A stretch of 64,000 nt of DNA from Pseudomonas bijieensis (lineage in GTDB: Bacteria; Pseudomonadota; Gammaproteobacteria; Pseudomonadales; Pseudomonadaceae), in assembly GCF_013347965.1 (NCBI RefSeq), contig NZ_CP048810.1, positions 5,331,501-5,395,500 of the forward strand, given 5' to 3'. This document shows, piece by piece, positions 1 to 7,768 of this stretch. Numbering within the stretch: the first letter of the stretch is position 1; every line of letters starts with the position of its first letter. Made by a program: the position numbers and the translations under genes. Below the pieces are notes generated by a model. The model did no database searches. It worked only from the letters and a program-made list of their open reading frames with translations, and was not told the DNA's origin.

Positions 1-35
1 TGGGATCCAATTTCCCAGCCGGAATTGTCTCCCCA

Positions 36-995
36 ATGAGTGTGATTACAGAAGATAGCTTTGTTTTCCAGGCATCAAATGCCTTGAAACGGGAAGATCT
101 GTTCCCCATTCGTGAAGTCGCGCGCATGACCGGCGTGAATCCGGTGACCCTGCGCGCCTGGGAGCGGCGCTACGGTTTGATCCAGCCTACCCGCACCGAA
201 AGCGGGCATCGCCTGTACTCGTTGGGCGATATTGATAAGGTGCGCAGCATTCTGGCGTGGATCGAACGCGGGGTGGCGGTAAGCAAAGTAGGAACGATCC
301 TGGCGAAGACCGAGTCGGTGCAACCCGTCTCCACGCTGATTTCATCCGACCTGGTCAGGGCCGATCATGCCCGTTGGCAACAACAAGTGGCGGACGCGGT
401 GGCCTGCTTTGACGATGTGGAGCTGGATCGCGTCTACGGGCAGGTCTTTTCCACCTACACCGTCCCGGTCGTATTCCAGGACATCCTGATGCCGCTCTGG
501 CGCCAATTGATGCAGCGTCAGCAGGCGTTCGGACAAACCAGTGAATGGGTGTTTTTCGATGGTTTCCTGCGTTCGCGCATCATCCAGCGACTCTTGTTCA
601 AGCGCGAAGGTACGTCGCCGCGTGTCCTGGTCTGCGCCATTGCCGATCATTGCCATGAGCTGGAGTTGCTGGTCACGGGGCTGTTCCTGTCCAAGGCGGA
701 AGTGGGCGTCAGGCTGTTATCGATCGGCCTGCCGTTCGAGGAGCTGACCTTGGTGTGCCAGAAGATCCAGCCTGTGGCATTGGTGCTGGTTTCCAATCAT
801 GCGCCGGTCCCGGACTTGCCCAAGCGCCTGGGCAAATTGGCGATGAGCCTGGATTGTCCGCTGATGCTGGCCGGTGATGCATCTGACTTGGCGCAGGAAA
901 GCCTGATGGGCTCGTCAATCGGTTGCCTGGGCAACGAAGGAGCGGTGATGCCCCAGCGCCTGCGTCAATTTCTGGCAGGCAACCTGGATACTTGA
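36..995 (+). CDS. MerR-family regulator, LitR/CarH-like (class II LitR type)
   Basis: Likely a DNA-binding repressor of light-inducible genes. Residues about 23-90 form a MerR winged helix (FPIREVARMTG, then TLRAWERRYGL and GHRLYS). The C-terminal half (about 190-315) resembles the cobalamin-binding fold of CarH/LitR, but the expected ExHxxG-type motif is degenerate: DHCHELE has no glycine after the histidine. Known family: class II LitR proteins of Pseudomonas lack a working B12 site and act with a short LOV protein. A short LOV gene lies 660 bp downstream on the opposite strand, which supports that reading. The stop lies 1 bp from the convergent PilZ-like gene. The ATG at 36 is taken because it is the first in frame. 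The function in light response is inferred from family and context. Confidence 0.8.
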   Translation: MSVITEDSFVFQASNALKREDLFPIREVARMTGVNPVTLRAWERRYGLIQPTRTESGHRLYSLGDIDKVRSILAWIERGVAVSKVGTILAKTESVQPVSTLISSDLVRADHARWQQQVADAVACFDDVELDRVYGQVFSTYTVPVVFQDILMPLWRQLMQRQQAFGQTSEWVFFDGFLRSRIIQRLLFKREGTSPRVLVCAIADHCHELELLVTGLFLSKAEVGVRLLSIGLPFEELTLVCQKIQPVALVLVSNHAPVPDLPKRLGKLAMSLDCPLMLAGDASDLAQESLMGSSIGCLGNEGAVMPQRLRQFLAGNLDT

Positions 996-996
996 G

Positions 997-1602
997 TTAG
1001 AGATGCATGGTTGGATGGGTCAGGCGATGTTGCTGCAGGATGTACTGGCGCAGGCGTTCCGTCTCGTCCTGGTCATTCTGGCTCAGATGGTAGGCAAACA
1101 GGCCTTGATCGGTTTCCCGTTCGAAGGTGCCTCGTAACGAAATTCTCTCGTAGCCCGATGGGCTGAACCACAAGGCAAACTGCTTCGGCGGCTTGGCACG
1201 ACTGCGGTTTTCCAGCAATACGCCCTTGCAGGACACTTCGTGGACCCACAGCGGTCCCGGTTGCCCCTTGATATTTTCCAGCGCTACCGGCTCTTCGAGC
1301 GCCAGGCGCCATGGGCGAATCTTCGGTCCGTCTTCGTAGATGCTCGGCACACCCAAGCGCAGGTGCATCGCATGGAATTCGTCTTCCACCAGATGCAGCG
1401 GAAAGGTCATCTGCTGGTTTTCGAAATTGGCTTGCAGCGTAACCTGCTCATTGGCGGCCAGACGTGTCAGCAAGTCACGGATCTGCGACCCACCGTTTAC
1501 CAGCAAGCTCGACGTGACATCCCGCTCGTTCAACTGCGGGTTGTGTTGCATGGTGCGGATGAAATCCAGTTCATCCTGCGTCAGGAGGGCATCGCGCTGC
1601 AT
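997..1602 (-). CDS. PilZ-like c-di-GMP-binding domain protein
   Basis: A 201-residue soluble protein with no signal peptide or membrane segment. The middle (about 90-135) has the look of a PilZ domain: an RPWRL element followed about 30 residues later by EVSCKG, close to the D/NxSxxG motif but with Glu in the first position. Because the motif is imperfect, c-di-GMP binding is not assured. It sits between the MerR regulator (convergent, 1 bp apart) and the LOV gene (same strand, 54 bp upstream of it in transcription), so it may be co-transcribed with the LOV gene and link light to c-di-GMP output. That link is inference. Confidence 0.55.
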   Translation of the reverse strand: MQRDALLTQDELDFIRTMQHNPQLNERDVTSSLLVNGGSQIRDLLTRLAANEQVTLQANFENQQMTFPLHLVEDEFHAMHLRLGVPSIYEDGPKIRPWRLALEEPVALENIKGQPGPLWVHEVSCKGVLLENRSRAKPPKQFALWFSPSGYERISLRGTFERETDQGLFAYHLSQNDQDETERLRQYILQQHRLTHPTMHL

Positions 1603-1656
1603 GATCTGCTCGAAATGATAATTTACATTTTCACTGGTGATTGTAGTGACTGACCA

Positions 1657-2130
1657 TTAATTCGTGGTTTTGTTTACACCGTTCGTCGCTTCAAGCCGGG
1701 CAATTGTCTCTCGTGCTTCGGCCAGCTCCCGTTCCAGCTGGGCGACGCGTTGTTGAGCCTTGACCTGGGCCGTGACATCTTTTTGCACACCCACGAAATA
1801 GGTATGCCCGTCAGCCTGGTTTTTTACCGTGGACAGCGACAACTCATTCCAGAACGGCGTGCCGTCCTTACGGTAGTTGCGCAACACCTCGCGGCAAGCA
1901 CCGCCCTCTTTCAAGGCCTGGCGAATAGGCTCCAGAGAGGCTTGGTCCCGATCACCCGATTGCAGGAACCGGCAATCCTGATAAAGGATTTCGTCGCGCT
2001 GATAGCCGGTCAATCGTTCGAAGGCCGGGTTCACGTAGATCAGGATGTTGTCTTCGCCTTCTTTTTCGGCGATGACAATTCCGTCGTTCGAAGCGTTGAT
2101 GACCAGTTGCATCAGTTGAGCGTTGATCAT
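1657..2130 (-). CDS. Short LOV blue-light photoreceptor (PpSB1-LOV-like)
   Basis: A 157-residue protein that is essentially one LOV domain with a short helical tail. The flavin-adduct motif reads YQDCRFLQ, with the photoactive cysteine at residue 53, the same position as in P. putida PpSB1-LOV. Other LOV signatures are NPAFERLTGY (34-43), NYRKDGTPFWNEL (about 94-106) and the FVGVQKDVT strand. The tail (about 120-157) is a charged coiled-coil-like helix and no effector domain follows, so it must signal through a partner. The ATG at 2130 is chosen over upstream codons because AAGGGGA sits about 8 nt before it and the protein then aligns with known short LOVs. Known family: these proteins act as light-dependent antirepressors of LitR-type regulators. 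Confidence 0.9.
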   Translation of the reverse strand: MINAQLMQLVINASNDGIVIAEKEGEDNILIYVNPAFERLTGYQRDEILYQDCRFLQSGDRDQASLEPIRQALKEGGACREVLRNYRKDGTPFWNELSLSTVKNQADGHTYFVGVQKDVTAQVKAQQRVAQLERELAEARETIARLEATNGVNKTTN

Positions 2131-2284
2131 GGAGAAAATCCCCTTTGAACGTCCGTGTTGGAGCTGCATTCTAGAAGAAATCGTTAGGCTGTCCACTGGC
2201 CATTATGGCTATCGAGAGCCATTCGCAGCCAGGCAGGTGCAACTGTTACTATCCCGGTTCTTTTTCAGCTTCAGGATCAGATTG

Positions 2285-2740
2285 ATGAAAGTCGCCATCC
2301 TTTCCGGCTCGGTATACGGCACAGCCGAAGAAGTCGCCCGGCACGCCGCCAAACTGCTTCGCGATGCGGGTTTTGACGCCTGGCACGACCCTCGCGCGAC
2401 CCTGGCGGATGTCCAGGCATTCGCGCCAGAGGCGCTGCTGGCGGTGACTTCCACGACCGGCATGGGTGAGTTGCCGGACAATTTGATGCCGTTGTATTCG
2501 ACCATCCGCGACCAATTGCCAGGTTTTTTTCGCGGCTTGCCTGGCGCGGTGATCGGCCTGGGCGATGCCAGCTATGGGGATACCTTCTGCGCCGGCGGCG
2601 AGCAGATGTGCGAGCTGTTCGCCGAATTGGGCGTGCGTGAAATACTGCCGATGCTGCGTCTGGACGCCAGTGAAAGCGTCACACCGGAAACCGATGCCGA
2701 GCCGTGGCTCGCGGAGTTGATCGACACGTTGCGCCCTTGA
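2285..2740 (+). CDS. Flavodoxin domain protein (MioC-like)
   Basis: A 151-residue flavodoxin fold. The FMN phosphate loop is at the N terminus (ILSGSVYGTAEEVA, residues 4-17), followed by TSTTGMGELPDN (about 55-66) and GLGDASYGDTFCAGG (about 90-104), both flavodoxin loop motifs. The length matches MioC/short-chain flavodoxins, which act as small electron carriers in the cytoplasm. The ATG at 2285 places the phosphate loop at the usual distance from the N terminus. It lies divergent to the LOV gene with about 150 bp between them. The redox partner is unknown from this sequence. Confidence 0.85.
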   Translation: MKVAILSGSVYGTAEEVARHAAKLLRDAGFDAWHDPRATLADVQAFAPEALLAVTSTTGMGELPDNLMPLYSTIRDQLPGFFRGLPGAVIGLGDASYGDTFCAGGEQMCELFAELGVREILPMLRLDASESVTPETDAEPWLAELIDTLRP

Positions 2741-2875
2741 AGCGCAGGCGCTGACTCGTTCGGCCAGTAAGCTGGCTGCCAATGCAACTACCGCCTCTGA
2801 AAGACCTGACTAGACTGATTTTCTTGCGTACGACGTTTCGATCGATACCTATAACAAGAAAACAGGGGCAGAGCC

Positions 2876-3658
2876 GTGAGCGTAGCGCCTATCCAAACGA
2901 CACTCAGTATCAAGGAACAGGTCAGTGCGGCCGAATGGCAAACCCGGGTGGATCTTGCCGCCTGTTATCGGCTTGTCGCGCTGCATGGTTGGGATGACCT
3001 GATCTTCACCCATATTTCCGCGAAGGTCCCCGGTACCGAAGATTTCCTGATCAACCCGTTCGGGATGATGTTCCATGAGATCACCGCCTCGTGCCTGGTC
3101 AAGGTCGATCAGGCCGGCAACAAGCTGATGGACAGCCCCTACGAGATCAACCCGGCCGGTTACACCATTCACAGCGCGGTGCATGAGGTGCGCCATGATG
3201 TGGCCTGTGTGCTGCACACTCACACCGCCGCTGGCGTGGCGGTATCGGCACAGAAGCAGGGGGTGCTGCCGATCAGCCAGCAATCGCTGTTCGTGCTCTC
3301 GAGCCTGGCCTATCACGCCTACGAAGGGGTGGCCTTGAATCACGAAGAAAAGGCGCGCCTGCAGGCGGACCTGGGCCAGAGCAACTTCCTGATGCTGCAC
3401 AACCATGGCCTGCTGACCTGTGGCGGGACCATCGCCGATACCTTCCTGATGATGTTCACCTTCCAACGAGCCTGTGACATCCAGGTCCTGGCCCAGAACG
3501 GTGGGGCCGAACTGATTGCCATCGAGCCACAGATCCTGGCCGGCGCCCGGGCGATGATCGCCGGGGTGACCAAAAGCGCCCAGGGCATGGGCGGCGCGTT
3601 GGCCTGGCCGGCTTTGCTGCGCAAGCTCGATCAACAAGACGCCGGGTATAGAAGCTGA
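2876..3658 (+). CDS. Class II aldolase/adducin family protein
   Basis: A 260-residue protein covering one class II aldolase/adducin head domain. Zinc-ligand histidines appear in HTHTAAG (about residue 118-124), with a later HNHGLLTCGG (about 174-183), and ITHIS-type FTHISAKVPG near residue 45. The substrate cannot be told from sequence; relatives include fuculose-phosphate aldolase-like enzymes and many uncharacterised hydrolase-linked members. A GTG start at 2876 follows GGGGCAGAG. Its stop overlaps the ATG of the following alpha/beta hydrolase by one base (TGATG), which indicates translational coupling and a two-gene operon. Confidence 0.85.
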   Translation: MSVAPIQTTLSIKEQVSAAEWQTRVDLAACYRLVALHGWDDLIFTHISAKVPGTEDFLINPFGMMFHEITASCLVKVDQAGNKLMDSPYEINPAGYTIHSAVHEVRHDVACVLHTHTAAGVAVSAQKQGVLPISQQSLFVLSSLAYHAYEGVALNHEEKARLQADLGQSNFLMLHNHGLLTCGGTIADTFLMMFTFQRACDIQVLAQNGGAELIAIEPQILAGARAMIAGVTKSAQGMGGALAWPALLRKLDQQDAGYRS

Positions 3659-4560
3659 TGCCTCCGGCGCAGATTCCCCTGCGTATCTGGCGCCAGCGCA
3701 GCCAGATCTTCATGTTCCGTGGCCATGCCATCCGTTACTGGGTGGCGGGGCAGGGCGAGCCGTTGCTGCTGATCCACGGTTTCCCCACCGCCAGTTGGGA
3801 TTGGCATTACCTGTGGCAACCGTTGGCGCAACGCTACCGGGTGATCGCTTGTGACATGCTCGGTTTCGGCGACTCCGCCAAGCCGACGGATCACGTCTAC
3901 AGCCTGCTGGAGCAGGCCGATCTGCAACAGGCCTTGCTGGCGCACCTGAGCGTGAAGGACGAACTGCATGTGCTAGCCCACGATTACGGTGACAGCGTGG
4001 CCCAGGAGCTGCTTGCACGGCATTACGAAGCGCGCATCCGTCTTGCCAGTTGTGTCTTTCTCAATGGTGGCCTGTTCCCGGAAACCCATCGTCCGGTCCT
4101 GGCCCAGAAACTCTTGCTCAGCCCCCTGGGCTGGCTGTTGGGGCGGGCGTTCTCCCGGGAGAGCCTGGTCAGCAGTTTCCGGCAGATTTTCGGCCCCAAG
4201 ACCCGCCCCACGGAAAGCGAACTGGATGATTTCTGGAGCCTGGTAGAAGCCCATCACGGTCCGCGGATCATGCATAAACTCATCAGCTATATTCCCGAGC
4301 GCCGTGTGCAGCGCGATCGCTGGGTACAGGCGATGCAGCGCGGCGATGTGCCGTTGCGGGTGATCGACGGCGCGGTCGACCCGATTTCCGGTGAGCACAT
4401 GGTGGCGCGCTACGAGGCCCTGATCCCCAACCCTGACACGGTGCTGTTGCCTGACATCGGGCATTACCCGCACACCGAGGCCCCGGTGCAGGTGCTCAAG
4501 CATTACCTGGCCTTTCGTGAGGCCATCGCCACGCCGCGCAGACAAATGGCCTGTTCATGA
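3658..4560 (+). CDS. Alpha/beta hydrolase, epoxide hydrolase/haloalkane dehalogenase-like
   Basis: A 300-residue alpha/beta hydrolase with an aspartate nucleophile: HDYGDS at about residue 105-110 replaces the usual GxSxG. The oxyanion segment is LLLIHGFPTASWDW (about 37-50). The acid is probably the Asp of DGAVDP (about 240) and the catalytic His lies in DIGHYPH (about 268-274). This layout is typical of epoxide hydrolases, dehalogenases and MEST-like hydrolases; the true substrate is not evident. It is translationally coupled to the upstream class II aldolase gene (1-base overlap). Confidence 0.85.
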   Translation: MPPAQIPLRIWRQRSQIFMFRGHAIRYWVAGQGEPLLLIHGFPTASWDWHYLWQPLAQRYRVIACDMLGFGDSAKPTDHVYSLLEQADLQQALLAHLSVKDELHVLAHDYGDSVAQELLARHYEARIRLASCVFLNGGLFPETHRPVLAQKLLLSPLGWLLGRAFSRESLVSSFRQIFGPKTRPTESELDDFWSLVEAHHGPRIMHKLISYIPERRVQRDRWVQAMQRGDVPLRVIDGAVDPISGEHMVARYEALIPNPDTVLLPDIGHYPHTEAPVQVLKHYLAFREAIATPRRQMACS

Positions 4561-4631
4561 CGACACCCTGCGGGAGCGAGCCCGGGTGGGAGCGATTGTG
4601 AATACAGAATTTTTGGGCAACAGAAATCCCT

Positions 4632-4665
4632 TGTGGGAGCGAGCCTGCTCGCGATAGCGGTGCTG
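4632..4665. repeat. REP palindrome (single)
   Basis: One REP unit (TGTGGGAGCGAGCCTGCTCG and flank) lies in the 262-bp gap between the hydrolase and the SDR gene. A degenerate GGGAGCGAGCCCGGGTGGGAG stretch precedes it at about 4571-4592. I see no gene in this gap. Confidence 0.85.
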
Positions 4666-4822
4666 CGGCCAGCAGGAAAATCGAATGTGCCGCCGTGGCT
4701 TGGGCCTGCATCATCCCCCCGCCTTATCGGCCACCATTCACTCGCAACCGTGTTGATTGTGACCGGCCCACTTGTGCCGGACACTCGTGCCCATTGTCCT
4801 GTCCGCCTGCTGGAGTTCTGCC

Positions 4823-5734
4823 ATGAGTGAGTCTGTGCGCTTCGAAGATAAAGTCGTGATCGTCACGGGAGCCGGCGGCGGCCTGGGACGCGCCCATGCG
4901 CTGCTGTTCGCCAGGCAAGGCGCGAAAGTGCTGGTCAACGACCTTGGCGGCTCGGCCCAGGGCGAAGGGGCCAACGCCTCGGCAGCAGATCGGGTGGTCG
5001 CCGAAATCCGCGAGGCGGGCGGCATCGCCGAGGCCAACCACGACTCGGTGACCGATGGCGACAAGCTTGTACAAAATGCCCTCGACGCATTCGGTCGCGT
5101 CGATGTGGTGGTTAATAACGCCGGGATTCTGCGGGACAAGACGTTCCACAAAATGGACGACGCCGATTGGGACCTGGTCTATCGCGTCCACGTCGAGGGC
5201 GCCTACAAGGTGACCCGGGCCGCCTGGCCGCATCTGCGTGAGCAAAACTACGGGCGGGTGATCTTCACCGCTTCCACCTCTGGCATCTATGGCAACTTCG
5301 GCCAATCCAACTACGGCATGGCCAAGCTCGGTCTTTATGGCCTGACGCGGACCCTGGCCATCGAAGGCCGCAAGAACAATATCCTGGTCAATGCCATCGC
5401 CCCCACCGGCGGCACCCGCATGACCGAAGGCCTGATCCCGCCGCAGGTATTCGAACAACTCAAGCCTGAACTCGTCAGCCCGCTGGTGGTGTACCTGGCC
5501 AGTGAGAACTGCCAGGAAACTTCTGGCCTGTTCGAAGTGGGCGGCGGCTGGATGGGCAAGGTGCGCTGGGAGCGCAGCCTGGGGGCGGGCTTCGACCCGC
5601 GTAAAGGCTTTTCGCCCGAAGACGTCGCCGCCCATTGGCAGCAGATCTGCGACTTTGAAAATGCGGTACACCCGAACGACAACCTGGAAGCCTTGAAGGA
5701 AATGATGGCGAATCTGCAACGCCACGCCATTTAA
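4823..5734 (+). CDS. Short-chain dehydrogenase/reductase (hydroxyacyl-CoA dehydrogenase-like)
   Basis: A 303-residue SDR. The NAD(P)-binding TGAGGGLGRAH is at residues 14-24, NNAGILRD at about 96-103, the catalytic Ser in FTASTSG and the YxxxK in NYGMAKLGLYG (about 160-170). The extended C terminus of about 50 residues and the loop ending in NAIAPTGGTRMTE are typical of the SDR module of peroxisomal multifunctional enzyme type 2, so a 3-hydroxyacyl-CoA or similar substrate is plausible. The ATG at 4823 has TGGAG 8 nt upstream, favouring it over an upstream in-frame codon. It lies 262 bp after the hydrolase and looks independently transcribed. Confidence 0.88.
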   Translation: MSESVRFEDKVVIVTGAGGGLGRAHALLFARQGAKVLVNDLGGSAQGEGANASAADRVVAEIREAGGIAEANHDSVTDGDKLVQNALDAFGRVDVVVNNAGILRDKTFHKMDDADWDLVYRVHVEGAYKVTRAAWPHLREQNYGRVIFTASTSGIYGNFGQSNYGMAKLGLYGLTRTLAIEGRKNNILVNAIAPTGGTRMTEGLIPPQVFEQLKPELVSPLVVYLASENCQETSGLFEVGGGWMGKVRWERSLGAGFDPRKGFSPEDVAAHWQQICDFENAVHPNDNLEALKEMMANLQRHAI

Positions 5735-5778
5735 ACTTCATGGCCTGGGCCGGTTGCCGTCAGCGGCGGCAACCGTGC

Positions 5779-6543
5779 TCATGGAAAATACTTTTTCACC
5801 AGGGCCGCCAGGTTCGCGGCGGTCTCGATATCCATCACACCATCATATTTGGCCGGACGAAAGTGCAGCTGGAAGGCGCGCACCAGGCGCTGGAAGCCCG
5901 CGCTTGTCGTGGCCGCCGAGGTGTCATAGCCATATTTTTTGAACAGTGTGAGCAATTGTTCGCGAAGAGGGATTCCGCTGGCTTGGTAAGCCTGCAAAAA
6001 AGTCTTTTGAGTAGTGTCATCGAACCAGGCGCCGATACCCTTGAGATACAACGCGTGCCAGGGGAACATCGGACCTGGATCACTCTTTCGCCCGGCGGCG
6101 ATGTCCGAATGCGCCACCACGTTGACCGGGCTGATGTCGGGGTAGCGCTTGAGAATATCCGCCGCGAGATATTCGATCGCCTCGATTTGCTGTTCCTTAT
6201 AGGGCGGAAAGGTAAATTGCCCCTGGTTATCGGTCGCCAAATTGACAATTTCCACGCCGATCGAGCTGTCGTTCAGGTTGCTGCGATTCCCCCAACTGCT
6301 TACACCTGCATGCCAGGCCCGCTGGTTTTCGTCTACCAGGTTGAAAATCTGCGGTTCCTTGAAACCTGCTTTCAAATAGGTGGGATCGCAAAAGTCGGGA
6401 ATCAGGTAATGGGCGCTGACCGAAGGGCCAGTCAGTGCATTGATGGACGATGTGAAGTTGCCGGCGGTGTAATGGAAAACCAAAAAACGAACGCGACTAT
6501 TATGGCCTTTTTTTGAGCGATAGCTTGTATTGTTTATTTGCAT
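5779..6543 (-). CDS. N-acetylmuramoyl-L-alanine amidase, AmpDh3-like
   Basis: A 254-residue amidase_2 enzyme that cleaves the bond between MurNAc and L-Ala. Zinc ligands: the His of VFHYTAG (about residue 23), the His of VVAHSDIA (about 145) and the Asp of KSDPGP (about 155); the general base is in SIGVEIVN. The C-terminal 70 residues form a PG-binding-1-like helical domain. There is no signal peptide. Length and sequence layout follow P. aeruginosa AmpDh3, a periplasm-acting amidase delivered by a type VI secretion system. An ATG at 6543 is preferred to a TTG seven codons earlier because it matches the short N terminus of AmpDh3. No cognate immunity gene is seen next to it. Confidence 0.88.
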   Translation of the reverse strand: MQINNTSYRSKKGHNSRVRFLVFHYTAGNFTSSINALTGPSVSAHYLIPDFCDPTYLKAGFKEPQIFNLVDENQRAWHAGVSSWGNRSNLNDSSIGVEIVNLATDNQGQFTFPPYKEQQIEAIEYLAADILKRYPDISPVNVVAHSDIAAGRKSDPGPMFPWHALYLKGIGAWFDDTTQKTFLQAYQASGIPLREQLLTLFKKYGYDTSAATTSAGFQRLVRAFQLHFRPAKYDGVMDIETAANLAALVKKYFP

Positions 6544-6696
6544 TCTCGATAACTCGCTGTTCAATAAATCGAAGCGAAGTGCTGCGATTGATTTCAGCGT
6601 AACAGTGGATTTTTTATGTGCACGTAGTTGGGTTCTGGTTTTATTGTAGGAACGGGCGCTAAGAGGCTAAGGATTATTAATGATGGCGATAGAAAA

Positions 6697-6731
6697 CCCT
6701 TTTGCTGCGCGGGCTGTCAGCAGCAAAAGGG
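6697..6731 (-). terminator. 12-bp stem-loop downstream of the pyocin immunity gene
   Basis: CCCTTTTGCTGC and GCAGCAAAAGGG are exact complements separated by 11 nt. It lies 18 nt beyond the immunity stop codon, reading leftwards, so it probably ends that transcript. Confidence 0.6.
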
Positions 6732-6748
6732 CGTTGATTTATACAGGG

Positions 6749-7000
6749 TCAGGGCTGCCTGAAGCCTGGTTTTCCGTTGGCAGTACGCCAGCTTTTTATC
6801 TCATTTACTATCGCTTCTGAGCTTTCCTTACCGGGCTCTGGATAGAATAGTAAATCTGACCCGGCGGGATGTTCTGAGATTCTCTCGAATTCTAGTACTG
6901 CCTCGATATCGGCTTCTTCTGAAGGATAATTTCCCTCTGAGATTTCTACTACAAAGGCGAGGAATTCTTTCTCAGTTATGTCTGTTATTGATTTTTTAAT
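6749..7000 (-). CDS. Colicin/pyocin DNase immunity protein (Im2/Im9 family), start uncertain
   Basis: An open frame of about 83 codons on the minus strand, with stop at 6749-6751. It encodes the classic Im fold sequence: SITDITEKEFLAFVVEI, then FERISEHPAGSDLLFYP and the end NEIKSWRTANGKPGF. These match Im9-type immunity proteins (EHPxGSDLIYYP and WRAANGKxGF) almost full length. No ATG, GTG or TTG is found at the expected point: the frame opens after a TAG at about 7013-7015, and the codon at the usual start is ATT (6998-7000). So it either uses a rare ATT start or is a decapitated pseudogene. Base composition is much lower in GC than the neighbours, a sign of transfer. It overlaps the remnant of its DNase partner. 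Confidence 0.75.
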   Translation of the reverse strand: MKKSITDITEKEFLAFVVEISEGNYPSEEADIEAVLEFERISEHPAGSDLLFYPEPGKESSEAIVNEIKSWRTANGKPGFRQP

Positions 7001-7086
7001 AGTTTGGGCGCTCTATGAATTTCAATGTGTCTTTTAGGGTAGAAAAGGTGCATCTCGTTTTCTACTGATGGGAAAGGGGCCAAATA
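6985..7086 (-). pseudogene. Remnant of a pyocin/colicin HNH DNase (C-terminal end only)
   Basis: A minus-strand frame of 33 codons ends in YPKRHIEIHRAPKLLKNQ. The KRHIEIH block is the last strand of the HNH nuclease of colicin E2/E9 and pyocin S-type toxins (TPKRHIEIHKGK). An in-frame TAG at 7087-7089 cuts it off, and no HH-DKP motif, receptor-binding or translocation domain is found upstream. It overlaps the first codons of the immunity frame. I read it as the scar of a deleted S-type bacteriocin that left its immunity gene behind. Confidence 0.65.
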
Positions 7087-7089
7087 CTA

Positions 7090-7768
7090 CGGGTTCGGTA
7101 GATCAATGCGCGGTATTGTGACCCCTGCTGCTTAATCAGCGGCAGGGAGTGTTCAAATATTAGAGAGTCAGGATTGCTTGAAACACACGCGGTCGTTCAT
7201 GGCTATTTGCTTAGTCCCCCATCCTGGGCGACCAAGGAAAACTATAAGTTCGATCTCTAAATGCAGGCAGGTGAGCCTTTCCGACAACACTGTAGGAAAC
7301 AAGAAATTTTAACTTGGAAATAACCCCACATAAAAAAGGCCGCTGCCAAAAGCAGCGGCCTAAACATGACGTTGCAAAGGAGCTACAAACCAACGTCGCT
7401 AAGCACGGGATGATGGACCAATAAGCAATCCATCCGAATGACGGTGCGCCAGGCATGAGGGATGCCATGACGACTTGGGCTTGCAGGCCCGTTGCCCTGC
7501 AAGCCCGGCCAGCATAGGCATCGAGCCCGGTGGGAAACAGCCCGGATCCGGACATGCACCGTTGCAGGGCGCGTAACAGTCGCAGGCCGGGCATGAATAT
7601 GCGCGGCGCTGATGACCCATCATCCAGACCGTCCATGCACGGCGCAAAGGCCCGCCGTGCAAGGGCTGTAATCCTTTTTAGGTACAGCGCGAATACCTCC
7701 TTGGTGCGCTTATCGCCCATGGCGTGCGGCAGTAGGGTGAAGCCTCTGTCACTCACCGGGGAAGACGC
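7090..7768. other. Intergenic region with two hairpins, no convincing gene
   Basis: About 680 bp upstream of the DUF1302 gene. A 10-bp stem with 5-nt loop (AGGCCGCTGC / GCAGCGGCCT, 7337-7361) has six A on its left and would terminate leftward transcription. A second stem (GGGCTTGCAGG / CCTGCAAGCCC, 7477-7506) is REP-like. Open frames here lack family resemblance on both strands. A leftward terminator with no intact gene feeding it suggests that a minus-strand gene has been lost. Confidence 0.5.

Noticed and set aside
7211..7756. Minus-strand frame of 181 codons upstream of the DUF1302 gene
   Set aside because: No codon bias, no known domain, Cys-rich but irregular; a leftward terminator lies inside it at 7337-7361, which argues against a gene running through.
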